A stretch of DNA of 36,695 bases, taken from the NCBI GenBank assembly GCA_947459655.1, contig CANHEE010000017.1, forward strand, positions 1-36,695. The letters run 5' to 3'. Position 1 is the first letter of the stretch. Each line of letters starts with the position of its first letter. Shown here in pieces: positions 17,169 through 25,989 of the stretch. The translations under genes and the position numbers were made by a program. This stretch comes from Lewinellaceae bacterium (GTDB lineage Bacteria; Bacteroidota; Bacteroidia; Chitinophagales; Saprospiraceae). The notes under the pieces are model-generated. The model saw only the letters and a list, made by a program, of their open reading frames with translations, was not told the origin of the DNA and made no database searches.

Positions 17169-19364
17169 TCACCTTATCAGTGTTACATTACCTTTTTTGA
17201 TGTATTTTTCACCATTGAGGCACTTGACCTCCAGGTAATAACCATACACATCCGGCGGACAGGGCTTTGAATGATAGGTGCCGTCCCACGCACCATTGAC
17301 GTCAGTTGATTCAAATACCTTTTCGCCCCAGCGGTCGTATATCAGTAGTTTTACCTCGTCAATAACAATACCCCGGACTTTAAGCAAATCGTTGTACCCA
17401 TCATCATTGGGCGTAAAGGCACTGGGTAGAAAAATATTTGGTTCTCCGCAAACCGGCAGAATCACAAAAACCCTAGCCTGTGCAGTGGCCGAGCACTGCG
17501 ACTTTGTATTGGTAACCGTAACAGTATAAGTTGTAGTAACCGATGGAGCTGCATTGGGATTGAAGATGTTGTTGCTGCTCAACGTATTTTCAGGACTCCA
17601 TTGATAGAGGTACGCACCAGGCAAGAATGTCGCTTCCAGCTGTGATTTGCCCCCTAGATTTATTGTATCTGGTTTTGCCGTGGCCTGAATATTGGGGGTA
17701 CTACTGTCTTTGAGGACATAGATAAACTTCTTTTTAGTACAATTTCCATTACTCACCACTACAGCATAAACTTTCAACTCCTCTGAAACCACAACTTCCT
17801 GACGTGCTTGTTTGGGGTCGGCGAATGCTACTGCCGGCTGCCATTCGAATGTCATCGAGCTGTTGCCCCCTTTGGGATTCAGCTGAACTTTTCGCCCAAC
17901 ACATGCCCTCAATGTGTCCGGCAGCTCTATTTCTATCAAATCTGCATTCACGTCCCTTCGAATGGACTTCTCACAACCATTGTCCGAAACCACCTTTAGT
18001 TTTATTGTCCAGGCGCCGGCTAATTTCAGATTAAAAATGGGGTCTTTTTCCACCGATCGGAGCGTGTCCATATCATTGTGAACTAACTCCCAGTAGTAAG
18101 AAACAATTTTATGACCTTGATTTTCCGTTGATTTATTGGTAATTTTCAACACCAGACTATCCTCGCAACTGAGCTCTTCCCATAAAAAGTTGGCATTAAT
18201 TCCGGACTCCTTTAATGTCACAGTGTGGTACGAAGTATCGGCACACACTGATCCCGGCTGTGTAATAAGCCGGATAGTATAAGTGCCGGTGTCAGGATAA
18301 ACAAATGCAGGATCCTTCATCGTTGAAGTGTCATAATCTGCACTGGGAACGCCGAAATCCCATTCATACCTATTCGAATTGAGGCTATTGTTGGTAAAAA
18401 ACACAGTGCTGTTATCGCAAACGACAGTAGGAGCAAAAATGGACGCAACCGACTGACCGCATACACCAACGTTAAATTGAAAGTCCCGGCGGGTTGTTGA
18501 GATTAAAACACCCTTTCGGAACTCCTCTATGCAGATTCCTACGACAAATTGACCAATGGTGTTGGGCGTACCTGATAGGATACCTGTTCTTGGATCTATC
18601 TTCAATGGGATTCCTCCAAGAATATTATCAATGCTATATGGTGGTTTCCAAATTACATTTCCGTAGGGTGGAGGGCCCGATGGCATGGGTTGTGCGACAG
18701 AGTCATTTGCCGTAAATGGGGTACAAAGCTTGTAAAAAACTGAGTCGCCATCAATATCAACAACGGACTGGTCAAAGTCTATTGGTTTGTTTACGCAAAT
18801 ATAAATGGGTGGCCAGGTTTTGAATTTCGCACTTGAATTGCATTGTTGTAGTGCCAGTTCTGATATCTCAACGATAAAAGTAGCACCGTTTTCCAACGGC
18901 TTTACAATATTCAGTATACTCTTGTTTCGGCAGCAACGCTGGTATGCCAATACATAACCTCCTGCCCGGGGTAAAAGGGTGATGGTGTCCTTGTAGGTTG
19001 TGGTAGATACGCAAACATTAGGTGGTATGACCAAACAGGTATCATTCAAAACCGGATTCAGTTTTAATGTGTCTCTTCGGGCAATTTTTATTGTATTCAG
19101 CAGTTTATTGTCACTTCCAAATACACCAATATATGCAATAGGATCGAATGGCGGAACCCCATTAACACAATCCCGATACAGGGTAAGAGAAATTTCATAG
19201 CGGTTGTTTCCCAAACAGGAATACGTTAATTCCCCTCCAACTATATGCGTGGCCTCAGCATGTTTTGGAATGCAAAACAATAACAACAAAATAAAAGCAC
19301 ACTTCATCAGCAAACGTTGAGTATTTCCTGCCATGTTTCCGTAAGAATGAAATTGCGATATCAT
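17169..19364 (-). CDS. Large secreted PKD protein with gliding-motility-associated (CHU_C, type B) sorting domain
   Basis: The 731-residue protein has a signal peptide (hydrophobic core CAFILLLLFCIP) followed by HIVGGELTYSC, a start shared by many Bacteroidota surface proteins. The N-terminal module to about residue 300 is followed by PKD/Ig-like modules (YEWDFG near 335, YYWELV near 425, further Ig-like repeats to 640). The C-terminal 90 residues are the CHU_C/type B T9SS domain: LPSAFTPNDDGYNDLL, YDRWGEKVFES, AWDGTY and a final KGNVTLIR. It is predicted to be exported by T9SS and to be structural or adhesive; no catalytic motif is seen. The start at 19364 leaves 9 bp to the upstream CoA-transferase; Met codons at 19334 and 19307 are alternatives, with 19307 giving a tidier signal peptide. 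Confidence 0.9.
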   Translation of the reverse strand: MISQFHSYGNMAGNTQRLLMKCAFILLLLFCIPKHAEATHIVGGELTYSCLGNNRYEISLTLYRDCVNGVPPFDPIAYIGVFGSDNKLLNTIKIARRDTLKLNPVLNDTCLVIPPNVCVSTTTYKDTITLLPRAGGYVLAYQRCCRNKSILNIVKPLENGATFIVEISELALQQCNSSAKFKTWPPIYICVNKPIDFDQSVVDIDGDSVFYKLCTPFTANDSVAQPMPSGPPPYGNVIWKPPYSIDNILGGIPLKIDPRTGILSGTPNTIGQFVVGICIEEFRKGVLISTTRRDFQFNVGVCGQSVASIFAPTVVCDNSTVFFTNNSLNSNRYEWDFGVPSADYDTSTMKDPAFVYPDTGTYTIRLITQPGSVCADTSYHTVTLKESGINANFLWEELSCEDSLVLKITNKSTENQGHKIVSYYWELVHNDMDTLRSVEKDPIFNLKLAGAWTIKLKVVSDNGCEKSIRRDVNADLIEIELPDTLRACVGRKVQLNPKGGNSSMTFEWQPAVAFADPKQARQEVVVSEELKVYAVVVSNGNCTKKKFIYVLKDSSTPNIQATAKPDTINLGGKSQLEATFLPGAYLYQWSPENTLSSNNIFNPNAAPSVTTTYTVTVTNTKSQCSATAQARVFVILPVCGEPNIFLPSAFTPNDDGYNDLLKVRGIVIDEVKLLIYDRWGEKVFESTDVNGAWDGTYHSKPCPPDVYGYYLEVKCLNGEKYIKKGNVTLIR

Positions 19365-19373
19365 CCACCAAAG

Positions 19374-20456
19374 TTAATGTCTTATTTTAAAAACAGCAGT
19401 TTTTACGCGCTTTGTTGTCTTCCCATCATGCATTTTTTCGGTCAGCACTAGCCTTTGCGCAGATTCCCGGGCAAATACTTCCTTCAAGTCTTTTACACTA
19501 CCGGCTGGTATCTGGTACAGTTTGCAATCCGCAATGATGCTATCGCTGTTCAATAAAATTATCTTATCCTGAAGGGCGGTTACAAGTTCTGACCTATGTA
19601 TAACCCGAAGAGCATTACTAACAAAACCCGGGTATTGCAAAAGCGACTCCGCACCAAGTACCTTGCACAACTTTTCAAACTGTACATCAGTACCCACGGC
19701 AAAAACGAGCATTTGGTTATCCTTACTGATGAAAACATCACCATACGGAGCTATATTGGGATGTTGCGATCCCATACGTTGGGGGATAACACCTGTCATA
19801 AGGTAGTTTGATGCCTGGTTGGCAAGCGATGCGAGTGCTGCATCATATAGCGACACTGATACAAAAGCTCCTTTGCCGGTACGGTACTTTTCAATCATTG
19901 CCAAGAGGATGCCCTCCTTCAACTGGTGGGAAGCCATCAAATCAATCATTGCTATCGGCATCCTGACAGGAAGGCGGTCTTTTTCACCGGTCATAGAAAG
20001 AAAACCAGTCTCTGCTTGCAATACGATATCGTATGCAGGAACATCGTTTTCCTCTTCAAAAGAATAAATCTGTGCAAAAATTAATGTCGGGTTGATGCTC
20101 TTCAAGGTAGCGTAATCCATACGCATTTTTAGTGCGGAGGACGTCTTGAAGTTGCTGATCACCACATCAGCTGCCTTGATCCATTCATGCACTCGTAACT
20201 GGTGATTTTCCTGAGATAAGTCAAGAAAAAAGTGCTTTTTTTGCCAGTTCACCGAGCAAAAGTAGGCTGAATATTCGCACTCTGTATCCTCCACCGGCAA
20301 TTTCCAACTACGGGTCACATCCCCACCACCTGGTTTGTTTTCAACCTTTATCACATCAGCGCCCAATTCGGAGAAAAACATGCCAACAGCAGGTCCTGCC
20401 AACACAGAAGCTAATTCAATGACCTTCAGGTCTTTGAAATATTTTGATGTATCCAT
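19374..20456 (-). CDS. CaiB/BaiF family (class III) CoA-transferase
   Basis: This 360-residue enzyme moves CoA between carboxylic acids in the cytoplasm. Typical motifs are KVIELASVLAGPAVGMFFSELGADVIKVE (residues 11-39, the CoA-binding start), GGDVTRSW at 44-51, and the putative catalytic Asp172 in PIAMIDLMASH, corresponding to Asp169 of formyl-CoA transferase. The family's small C-terminal half is short. Donor and acceptor cannot be deduced. It lies 33 bp downstream of the arginine deiminase gene and 9 bp upstream of the CHU_C gene, suggesting a three-gene transcript of unrelated-looking functions. The name racemase is sometimes given to relatives (alpha-methylacyl-CoA racemase) and cannot be excluded. 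Confidence 0.87.
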   Translation of the reverse strand: MDTSKYFKDLKVIELASVLAGPAVGMFFSELGADVIKVENKPGGGDVTRSWKLPVEDTECEYSAYFCSVNWQKKHFFLDLSQENHQLRVHEWIKAADVVISNFKTSSALKMRMDYATLKSINPTLIFAQIYSFEEENDVPAYDIVLQAETGFLSMTGEKDRLPVRMPIAMIDLMASHQLKEGILLAMIEKYRTGKGAFVSVSLYDAALASLANQASNYLMTGVIPQRMGSQHPNIAPYGDVFISKDNQMLVFAVGTDVQFEKLCKVLGAESLLQYPGFVSNALRVIHRSELVTALQDKIILLNSDSIIADCKLYQIPAGSVKDLKEVFARESAQRLVLTEKMHDGKTTKRVKTAVFKIRH

Positions 20457-20489
20457 TAGCTAAAAATTATGGCGTCAGTCAGCAGGAAG

Positions 20490-21764
20490 TCAAAGGGATT
20501 CACGCTCTATGGGACAGGTCATACAATGCGAACCTCCGCGTGCTCTTGAAAGCTCATTGGATGGCAATGTAATGATGGTGTTTTTTATGTCCTCAGGCTT
20601 CAACTTTCCACTTTCAAAATCTGCGAGCAATTGACGGGCATGTATCACGGTATACCCATAGTCACGAAAAGCAAGTTCCGTTTTCGGATTGCGATCATAA
20701 GTCAGTGCAACACCCTGACGCAGTGCCACAAGATTGCAACCATCGGTCCATTGCTCTCGCTCCTGCCATGGTGATTCACCATCACCTGAGAGGATAAACT
20801 TCATTTTGGTGTTGATTTCAGCCTTCAAAAACTCATCAAGTGAAGCATAAGTCGTGGAAGTTCCGGTATGGCGATGCACTTCGACATATGAGCTAAGTCC
20901 CTCGAGTATAATTGGTTTGAATGCACAGGTGTGATTCGCATTGATCTGCGTAAATATGGTGTCCAAGTGCATGTACGCACGGTCTAAAGGTATGTTTACC
21001 TGTACAACATTTTTGACCACTTTCCGTGAGAAAAGTGCGTCTTTAAGCAACTTGATGGAGTAGGCGTTGGTCCTTTCACTACAGCCGATCAAAAGGTAAT
21101 CCTTGTTGATGATCATCATGTCACCACCTTCAATGGAAATAAAGTCTCCTTTTCGCGATGGCGGAAATTCATTCACATCATTCATGTTGATGATCTTGTT
21201 CTGGTCTCTGGTCTCTTTGAAAATCGGATGTGCAAAGAAGATGAATCTCGCAAGAAAATTCTCCCTGAACCTCGCTGATCTGGCAGCTTTAGTAATAATA
21301 ACAAAATCATTTACCACGACCGCAATATCGCGTGTGAAAATGAAATTTGGAATGGGGTCAAACAGATAGTAATCTTCTTTCTCCATGTAACCACTGATGA
21401 GCAAGTCAGCTAATTCGTCATTCGACAAGCCCTGAAGTAGTTCTTTTACATCTGTTGGCAACTCTTCATAATCAATGATTTCATTGATCATCCATTGTTT
21501 GGATTCCTCATCGGCACCAAGCGCCTCCGCAAGCAGCTGCTGTGTCTCGAGAACATTTTCCTTGCCAAGAAAGGCACGCAGGACAGCTGTGAAAACATCG
21601 TGCTCTTCCTGCATGTTGGGAAGGTGTACAATATCATCAAAAAGCAATTCCTCAGCATCTTTCGGCGAAATGCGCGCAATACCTTCATCAGGTCGATGCA
21701 CGATTACACGTTTCAACGGAGCAATTTCAGAACTACAGAAGACAGAACCTGGCAGACATTTCAT
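20490..21764 (-). CDS. arcA: Arginine deiminase
   Basis: The 424-residue protein belongs to the guanidino-group-modifying superfamily and matches arginine deiminase, which converts arginine to citrulline and ammonia. Motifs: NFIFTRD at 140-146 (Asp146), EGGD at 212-215, HLDT at 266-269 (catalytic His266, Asp268), and the nucleophile Cys414 in RARGGSHCMTCPI. Length fits the family. No arcB or arcC (ornithine transcarbamylase, carbamate kinase) is nearby, so a complete arginine-fermentation pathway cannot be claimed locally; it may serve nitrogen or pH balance. The start codon ATG at 21764 gives a normal N-terminus, and a good promoter lies 60 nt upstream. It heads the arcA/CoA-transferase/CHU_C transcript. 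Confidence 0.92.
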   Translation of the reverse strand: MKCLPGSVFCSSEIAPLKRVIVHRPDEGIARISPKDAEELLFDDIVHLPNMQEEHDVFTAVLRAFLGKENVLETQQLLAEALGADEESKQWMINEIIDYEELPTDVKELLQGLSNDELADLLISGYMEKEDYYLFDPIPNFIFTRDIAVVVNDFVIITKAARSARFRENFLARFIFFAHPIFKETRDQNKIINMNDVNEFPPSRKGDFISIEGGDMMIINKDYLLIGCSERTNAYSIKLLKDALFSRKVVKNVVQVNIPLDRAYMHLDTIFTQINANHTCAFKPIILEGLSSYVEVHRHTGTSTTYASLDEFLKAEINTKMKFILSGDGESPWQEREQWTDGCNLVALRQGVALTYDRNPKTELAFRDYGYTVIHARQLLADFESGKLKPEDIKNTIITLPSNELSRARGGSHCMTCPIERESL

Positions 21765-21824
21765 ACGATTAGAAGCTTAATTATCAGAATTTCAGATGCC
21801 GAAAAATGCATCTTTATTTAGGCT

Positions 21825-21852
21825 CAAAGGTAAGGCAAGTTTATTCAACCAA
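21825..21852 (-). promoter_or_regulatory. Putative promoter of arcA
   Basis: On the minus strand TTG (21852-21850) is followed after 17 bp by TACCTTTG (21832-21825), a good match to TTG-N(17-23)-TAnnTTTG. The leader would be about 55-60 nt and contains a small hairpin, AGATGC/GCATCT, at 21794-21813. Confidence 0.55.
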
Positions 21853-21981
21853 GTACCAAATAAAGAAAAAAATCCATTCCCTAAAGTATCGTGTTCAGTT
21901 TTAAAGGAGCTAAAAACAAAGCTGAATCATCTTTCAAAAAGCAGATGAGCACAAATACGTGCGCAATTGTCACAAAGAAAA

Positions 21982-22009
21982 TTGGTTTTTAATTTAAACG
22001 TTATCTTTG
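21982..22009 (+). promoter_or_regulatory. Putative promoter of the TraB/GumN-ruvA pair
   Basis: TTG at 21982-21984, a 17-bp spacer and TATCTTTG at 22002-22009 match the phylum consensus. The box ends only 6 nt before the ATG at 22016, so the transcript would begin at or within a base or two of the start codon, i.e. be nearly leaderless. Confidence 0.6.
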
Positions 22010-22015
22010 CAGCAG

Positions 22016-22834
22016 ATGAAAAAAAACAAAAATACGCTGCTTTGGAGGATTTCTAAACCTGGCCTGGAGCATGAATCCTACATATTCGGCACCATACACA
22101 TCTGGAATGACGAGATTGAAAAAATCCTTCTTTCGGTGTTGCCATATCTGAGATCATGCAGCGTATTTGCTGCAGAATCAGACATCAACGAGCTGGAAAA
22201 TATTTCAAGAGATTTTCTTTTGCTCAGAGAGGACCAACAGCTAAAAGACCTTTTCAAGCCTGGGAAATTCAAAAAATTATCTGCTCAATTGAAGAAAAAA
22301 TTTGGCATTTCAATTGAGGATGTGAAGCAAATGTCGCCGTTCGCACTCTACACTACCCTTGGTAAAAACTTTCTGGAAACGGGTCATTCTTCTTTGGATG
22401 AAAAGCTATGGGATATCGCTTTGTCAGAGGGCAAACCAACAACCGGGATCGAAAGTGCCGCAGAACAAATAGCCTATTACACCGAAATCCCATTGAGGAT
22501 ACAATCAGACATGCTGTACCAACTGGTCATGCAATCTGCCAACTTTCGCAGGAAATTCAGCCGCATGGTCAAAGATTACCTGGAAATGGACATTGCGGCA
22601 TTGTATAAAAGCTCAAAGAAGGGGAATAAATTTATCCGAAAAGTTCTGGTGTACAGGAGAAATGACCTAATGTCTGCCCGAATAGCCGAAACGGCAAACC
22701 GAATGTCTGTGTTTACAGCACTTGGAGCAGGACACCTGGCCGGAAAAAAGGGGATATTAAAGCAATTGAAAGACAGCGGTTTTATCATAAAACCCGTAAA
22801 CATTAAAATTAACGACAACAAATCACTTGTATGA
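22016..22834 (+). CDS. TraB/GumN family protein
   Basis: This 272-residue protein has both family hallmarks: the N-terminal GTIH motif at residues 25-28 (YIFGTIHIW) and the C-terminal GAGHLAGKKGI at 237-247. The conserved Glu of IESAAEQ near residue 144 is also present. TraB/GumN (Tiki-like) proteins are proposed metal-dependent peptidases, but bacterial members are mostly uncharacterised. Unlike many homologues it shows no clear signal peptide, so it may be cytoplasmic. I start it at the ATG 22016; a TTG at 22007 overlaps the promoter box and is not credible. Its last 4 nt overlap the ruvA start (ATGA), indicating coupled translation. Confidence 0.87.
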   Translation: MKKNKNTLLWRISKPGLEHESYIFGTIHIWNDEIEKILLSVLPYLRSCSVFAAESDINELENISRDFLLLREDQQLKDLFKPGKFKKLSAQLKKKFGISIEDVKQMSPFALYTTLGKNFLETGHSSLDEKLWDIALSEGKPTTGIESAAEQIAYYTEIPLRIQSDMLYQLVMQSANFRRKFSRMVKDYLEMDIAALYKSSKKGNKFIRKVLVYRRNDLMSARIAETANRMSVFTALGAGHLAGKKGILKQLKDSGFIIKPVNIKINDNKSLV

Positions 22835-23442
22835 TCAGCTACATCAAAGGTCAGATTACCGAAAAATCTGCAACGCACATCATTATAGAAAACAACGGTA
22901 TAGGTTATCACCTGAACATCAGCCTTGCAACTTTCTCCAAGATTGAGCATGAAACGAACGTAAAAATTTTCGTTCATGCGCAGATAAAAGAGGACTCTCC
23001 GCGTTCCTTTTTGCAAGTATTGTACGGATTTGCAGAGTCTTCTGAAAGGGAGATGTTCATTTTGCTGACCAGCGTTTCCGGAGTAGGATACAACACGGCA
23101 AGACTGATGCTTTCATCCATGAGTGTTGACGAAATTAGAGCAGCGATTGCGCATGAAAACGTTGTAGCCATTAACAAAATCAAGGGAATTGGACCGAAGA
23201 CAGCCAAACAGATCATTTTGGATCTAAAGGACAAAGTTAGTAAAACTACAGACGCAGCGAATATGCAACTTTCTGCGTTATCTGTAGAGAGCCCGCTCCG
23301 CGAAGAAGCCTGCTCTGCACTTGTGGCACTTGGGTTCCAGAAAATCAATGTCCAAAAAGCACTGAATAGACTAAGCAAAGAACAGCCTGATATCAATACT
23401 GTTGAAGAACTCATTAAGCAATCTTTGAAAATACTTTCTTAA
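22831..23442 (+). CDS. ruvA: Holliday junction branch migration protein RuvA
   Basis: The 203-residue protein has the three RuvA domains: an N-terminal OB fold (MISYIKGQI...NGIGYHLNI), two helix-hairpin-helix motifs (SVSGVGYNTARLML near 81-94 and IKGIGPKTAKQIIL near 116-129), and a C-terminal RuvB-binding domain (REEACSALVALGFQ near 152-165). RuvA binds four-way junctions as a tetramer and loads RuvB for branch migration in recombination repair. Length is typical. It overlaps the TraB/GumN gene by 4 nt; ruvB and ruvC are not in the window. The GT4 gene follows after 42 bp. Confidence 0.96.
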   Translation: MISYIKGQITEKSATHIIIENNGIGYHLNISLATFSKIEHETNVKIFVHAQIKEDSPRSFLQVLYGFAESSEREMFILLTSVSGVGYNTARLMLSSMSVDEIRAAIAHENVVAINKIKGIGPKTAKQIILDLKDKVSKTTDAANMQLSALSVESPLREEACSALVALGFQKINVQKALNRLSKEQPDINTVEELIKQSLKILS

Positions 23443-23484
23443 CCCAAAAACTATCCTGGAAAACTACGCAGCTGTCTGAATACG

Positions 23485-24729
23485 ATGAAAATATTGCAGA
23501 TTTGTAAAAAATTTCCTTTTCCACTAAAAGACGGGGAATCCATTGCTGTCACCAATCTTAGTAAGGCGTTGAAAACCTGTGGTGCGGAGGTTTCCTTGTT
23601 GGCCATGAACACTTCAAAGCACTATTACAAGATAGACAAGCTCCCTGAAGAGCTGTCATATTACAATGATATTTGGACAGTCGATATTGACAACCAAATC
23701 AGGGTATCTGATGCATTTAAAAATCTGTTTTCATCAAAATCTTTTCACATTGAGCGCTTCAACAGTGCAGCCTTCGAAAAGCAACTCTCCGAGATTTTAC
23801 AGCAGGAGATTTTTGATGTAATTCAACTTGAAACACTGTATCTGACGCCCTATATCGATTGCATCAGAAAATATTCCAATGCAAAGATTGTCCTACGCTC
23901 TCACAATGTAGAATTTGAAATCTGGGAGAGGCTCACCGCAAACGAGTGCAACTTTTTTAGAAAAAACTACCTCAAATATCTCACCCGCAAACTTAAAAAA
24001 TACGAAATTGCTCAATTGGCGCGTGTAGACGCCATAGTGCCAATCACAGAAAGAGACCTTGAACTGTACCGATTACTCGGCTACCGGAGAGACGGGCTTG
24101 CTTTGCCGATAGGAATAAATCTGCAGGATTACCAATACGACGAAAGCAGTTTTCAGCAACCGCTTTCGCTTTCATTTATCGGTTCACTGGACTGGCAACC
24201 CAATATAGAAGGACTGTTATGGTTCTTAAATGGACCATGGAAACTGTTGCAATCTACTTTTAAAGACCTCAGTTTCCATATTGCCGGTAGAAATATGCCT
24301 CAAGAACTCAGAAAATATGAGAGCAAGCAGGTAGTCTTGCACGGTGAAGTGGCAGATGCTTCATCATTTATTTCGGATCATTCCATCATGGTGGTTCCAC
24401 TTTTGTCCGGGGGTGGCATGAGGGCAAAGATCCTCGAAGGCATGGCTTTAGGAAAGGTCGTCTTATCAACGCGTATTGGTATTGAGGGAATACCAGCAGT
24501 TAATGGAGAGCATGTTTACATTGCGGACAAGCCGGAAGAGTTTAAATCTGCTATCCAATATTGCCTCACTCAGCATGGTGACCTGAAGGAAATGGGAAGA
24601 AACGCCCGGGAATTTATCGGCAATAACTACGACAATGTACGGCTAGCTGAACATCTGCTAGCATTTTACCACAAAATCTGCAATCTAAAATTGGACAAAA
24701 AAGAAGCCGAACCCATTTTGGCTTCCTGA
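23485..24729 (+). CDS. Family 4-type glycosyltransferase
   Basis: This 414-residue GT-B protein has an N-terminal acceptor domain (ICKKFPFPLKDGESIAVTNL) and a C-terminal nucleotide-sugar domain with SFIGSLDWQPNIEGLLWFL near 231, HGEVAD near 289, and GGGMRAKILEGMALGKVVLST near 311-331, the E-x7-E-like sugar-nucleotide segment. It probably acts at the cytoplasmic face in building a surface polysaccharide or glycolipid. It has no signal peptide. A second glycosyltransferase lies 48 bp downstream but has its own promoter-like box. The exact sugar and acceptor cannot be deduced. Confidence 0.9.
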   Translation: MKILQICKKFPFPLKDGESIAVTNLSKALKTCGAEVSLLAMNTSKHYYKIDKLPEELSYYNDIWTVDIDNQIRVSDAFKNLFSSKSFHIERFNSAAFEKQLSEILQQEIFDVIQLETLYLTPYIDCIRKYSNAKIVLRSHNVEFEIWERLTANECNFFRKNYLKYLTRKLKKYEIAQLARVDAIVPITERDLELYRLLGYRRDGLALPIGINLQDYQYDESSFQQPLSLSFIGSLDWQPNIEGLLWFLNGPWKLLQSTFKDLSFHIAGRNMPQELRKYESKQVVLHGEVADASSFISDHSIMVVPLLSGGGMRAKILEGMALGKVVLSTRIGIEGIPAVNGEHVYIADKPEEFKSAIQYCLTQHGDLKEMGRNAREFIGNNYDNVRLAEHLLAFYHKICNLKLDKKEAEPILAS

Positions 24730-24750
24730 GCGTATTTTTTTGTACCTTCG
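24718..24750 (+). promoter_or_regulatory. Putative promoter of the GT2 gene
   Basis: TTG at 24718-24720 and TACCTTCG at 24743-24750 are separated by 22 bp. The -7 box is the TAnnTTCG variant also seen at 33606-33613. The -33 element overlaps the end of the GT4 gene, and the leader would be about 22 nt. Confidence 0.5.
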
Positions 24751-24777
24751 CCACTCAAATAACCTGCATACTTTCTT

Positions 24778-25968
24778 ATGTATTTTCTGGGTGTGATTTA
24801 TGCGCTTTGTATCGGATTGTTGCTGTACACCTATGTGCTTTATCCACTCATCATCAGAATATTTCAACGTTTTTATACAGCAAATCAGCAGACTTACAGC
24901 GATGCTGATGAATTTCCGTTCCTCTCGATACTAATCGCAGCCTACAACGAGGAAAAAGTTATCGGTGCAAAAATTGAATCCGTCATTTCAAGTTTGAATG
25001 CTGCCGGCGTTAAAAATGCAGCTATCTGGGTGGGGTCCGACAATTCATCAGATGCTACTAATGAGATACTGACAGAGCTTTCCAGCAAATACAATTTTAT
25101 CTATCCGGTTTATTTTAACAACCGCCAGGGCAAGCCCAGCATAATAAACTATCTCGCGGCGAGAGCAAAAGAAGTAAACCATGAACACATTCTAATGATT
25201 ACAGATGCCAACGTAATGTTCAGCGAGGCAACGATCTTCGAATTGATGAAGCATTTCAAATCATCTGACATAGCAATTGTTGAAAGCAACATAATCAGTA
25301 CCGGACTGGCCGAAAAAGGGATCTCAAAGTCAGAAAAAACCTACGTTTCTGGGGAGATTGCCTTGAAGCATGGTGAAGGAAAAATTTTTCGTGTATTTTC
25401 TGGCCCAATGGGTGGATGCTTCTGTATCAGGTCATCATTTTACAAGAACGTACCTTCGCACTTTCTAGTCGATGACTTTTATATTGCTATGACTGCCATT
25501 GAGCAGGGAGGGAAGGCCATCGTTGAACCAAAATCTGTTTGCTACGAAGCAGTTTCACACGAAATAACTGATGAAATAAAAAGAAAATCCAGAATTGGAA
25601 CCGGTAATTACCAAAATATGATTCGTTTCAGAAAGCTCTGGATAAACTTTCCCTTTTCAGGAATCAGCATCGTTCTTTTCTCTCATAAAATTATTCGCTG
25701 GATAGGTCCTGTATTATTGCTTATTGCGCTCTTAACTTTGGTGCCGCTTGCAATGAACAACACACTTTTTCTTTTGTTACTTGGTTTTCACATCGGTATG
25801 ATGATTTTCATTCCACTGGTGTACAAAGTAATGGAAAAACTGCACATACATTTTTCCCCATTCAGACTCATCACCTATTTTTTTGCAGCCAATTTTGCAC
25901 TATTGCTGGGTTTGATCAGGTATTGGGGAGGAAGACAAAACGGCATCTGGGAACCCACCAGGAGATAA
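24778..25968 (+). CDS. Membrane-bound family 2 glycosyltransferase
   Basis: The 396-residue protein has a transmembrane helix at residues 4-26, a GT-A catalytic domain (ILIAAYNEEKVIG at 51-63, GSDNSSDATNE at 86-96, TDANVMF at 142-148 as the DxD-like site, VDDFYIAM near 235 as the catalytic region, and RKSRIGTGNYQNM near 271), and three C-terminal transmembrane helices. This is the cellulose-synthase/IcaA-like arrangement of processive or polysaccharide-building GT2 enzymes. It acts in the inner membrane. With the GT4 gene just upstream it suggests exopolysaccharide or glycolipid synthesis, though no polymerase, flippase or export genes are present. Confidence 0.9.
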   Translation: MYFLGVIYALCIGLLLYTYVLYPLIIRIFQRFYTANQQTYSDADEFPFLSILIAAYNEEKVIGAKIESVISSLNAAGVKNAAIWVGSDNSSDATNEILTELSSKYNFIYPVYFNNRQGKPSIINYLAARAKEVNHEHILMITDANVMFSEATIFELMKHFKSSDIAIVESNIISTGLAEKGISKSEKTYVSGEIALKHGEGKIFRVFSGPMGGCFCIRSSFYKNVPSHFLVDDFYIAMTAIEQGGKAIVEPKSVCYEAVSHEITDEIKRKSRIGTGNYQNMIRFRKLWINFPFSGISIVLFSHKIIRWIGPVLLLIALLTLVPLAMNNTLFLLLLGFHIGMMIFIPLVYKVMEKLHIHFSPFRLITYFFAANFALLLGLIRYWGGRQNGIWEPTRR

Positions 25969-25989
25969 ATTAATCAAAAAAACTGAATA

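Noticed and set aside
22974-23414. 146-residue minus-strand frame inside ruvA
   Set aside because: Antisense shadow of a complete ruvA.
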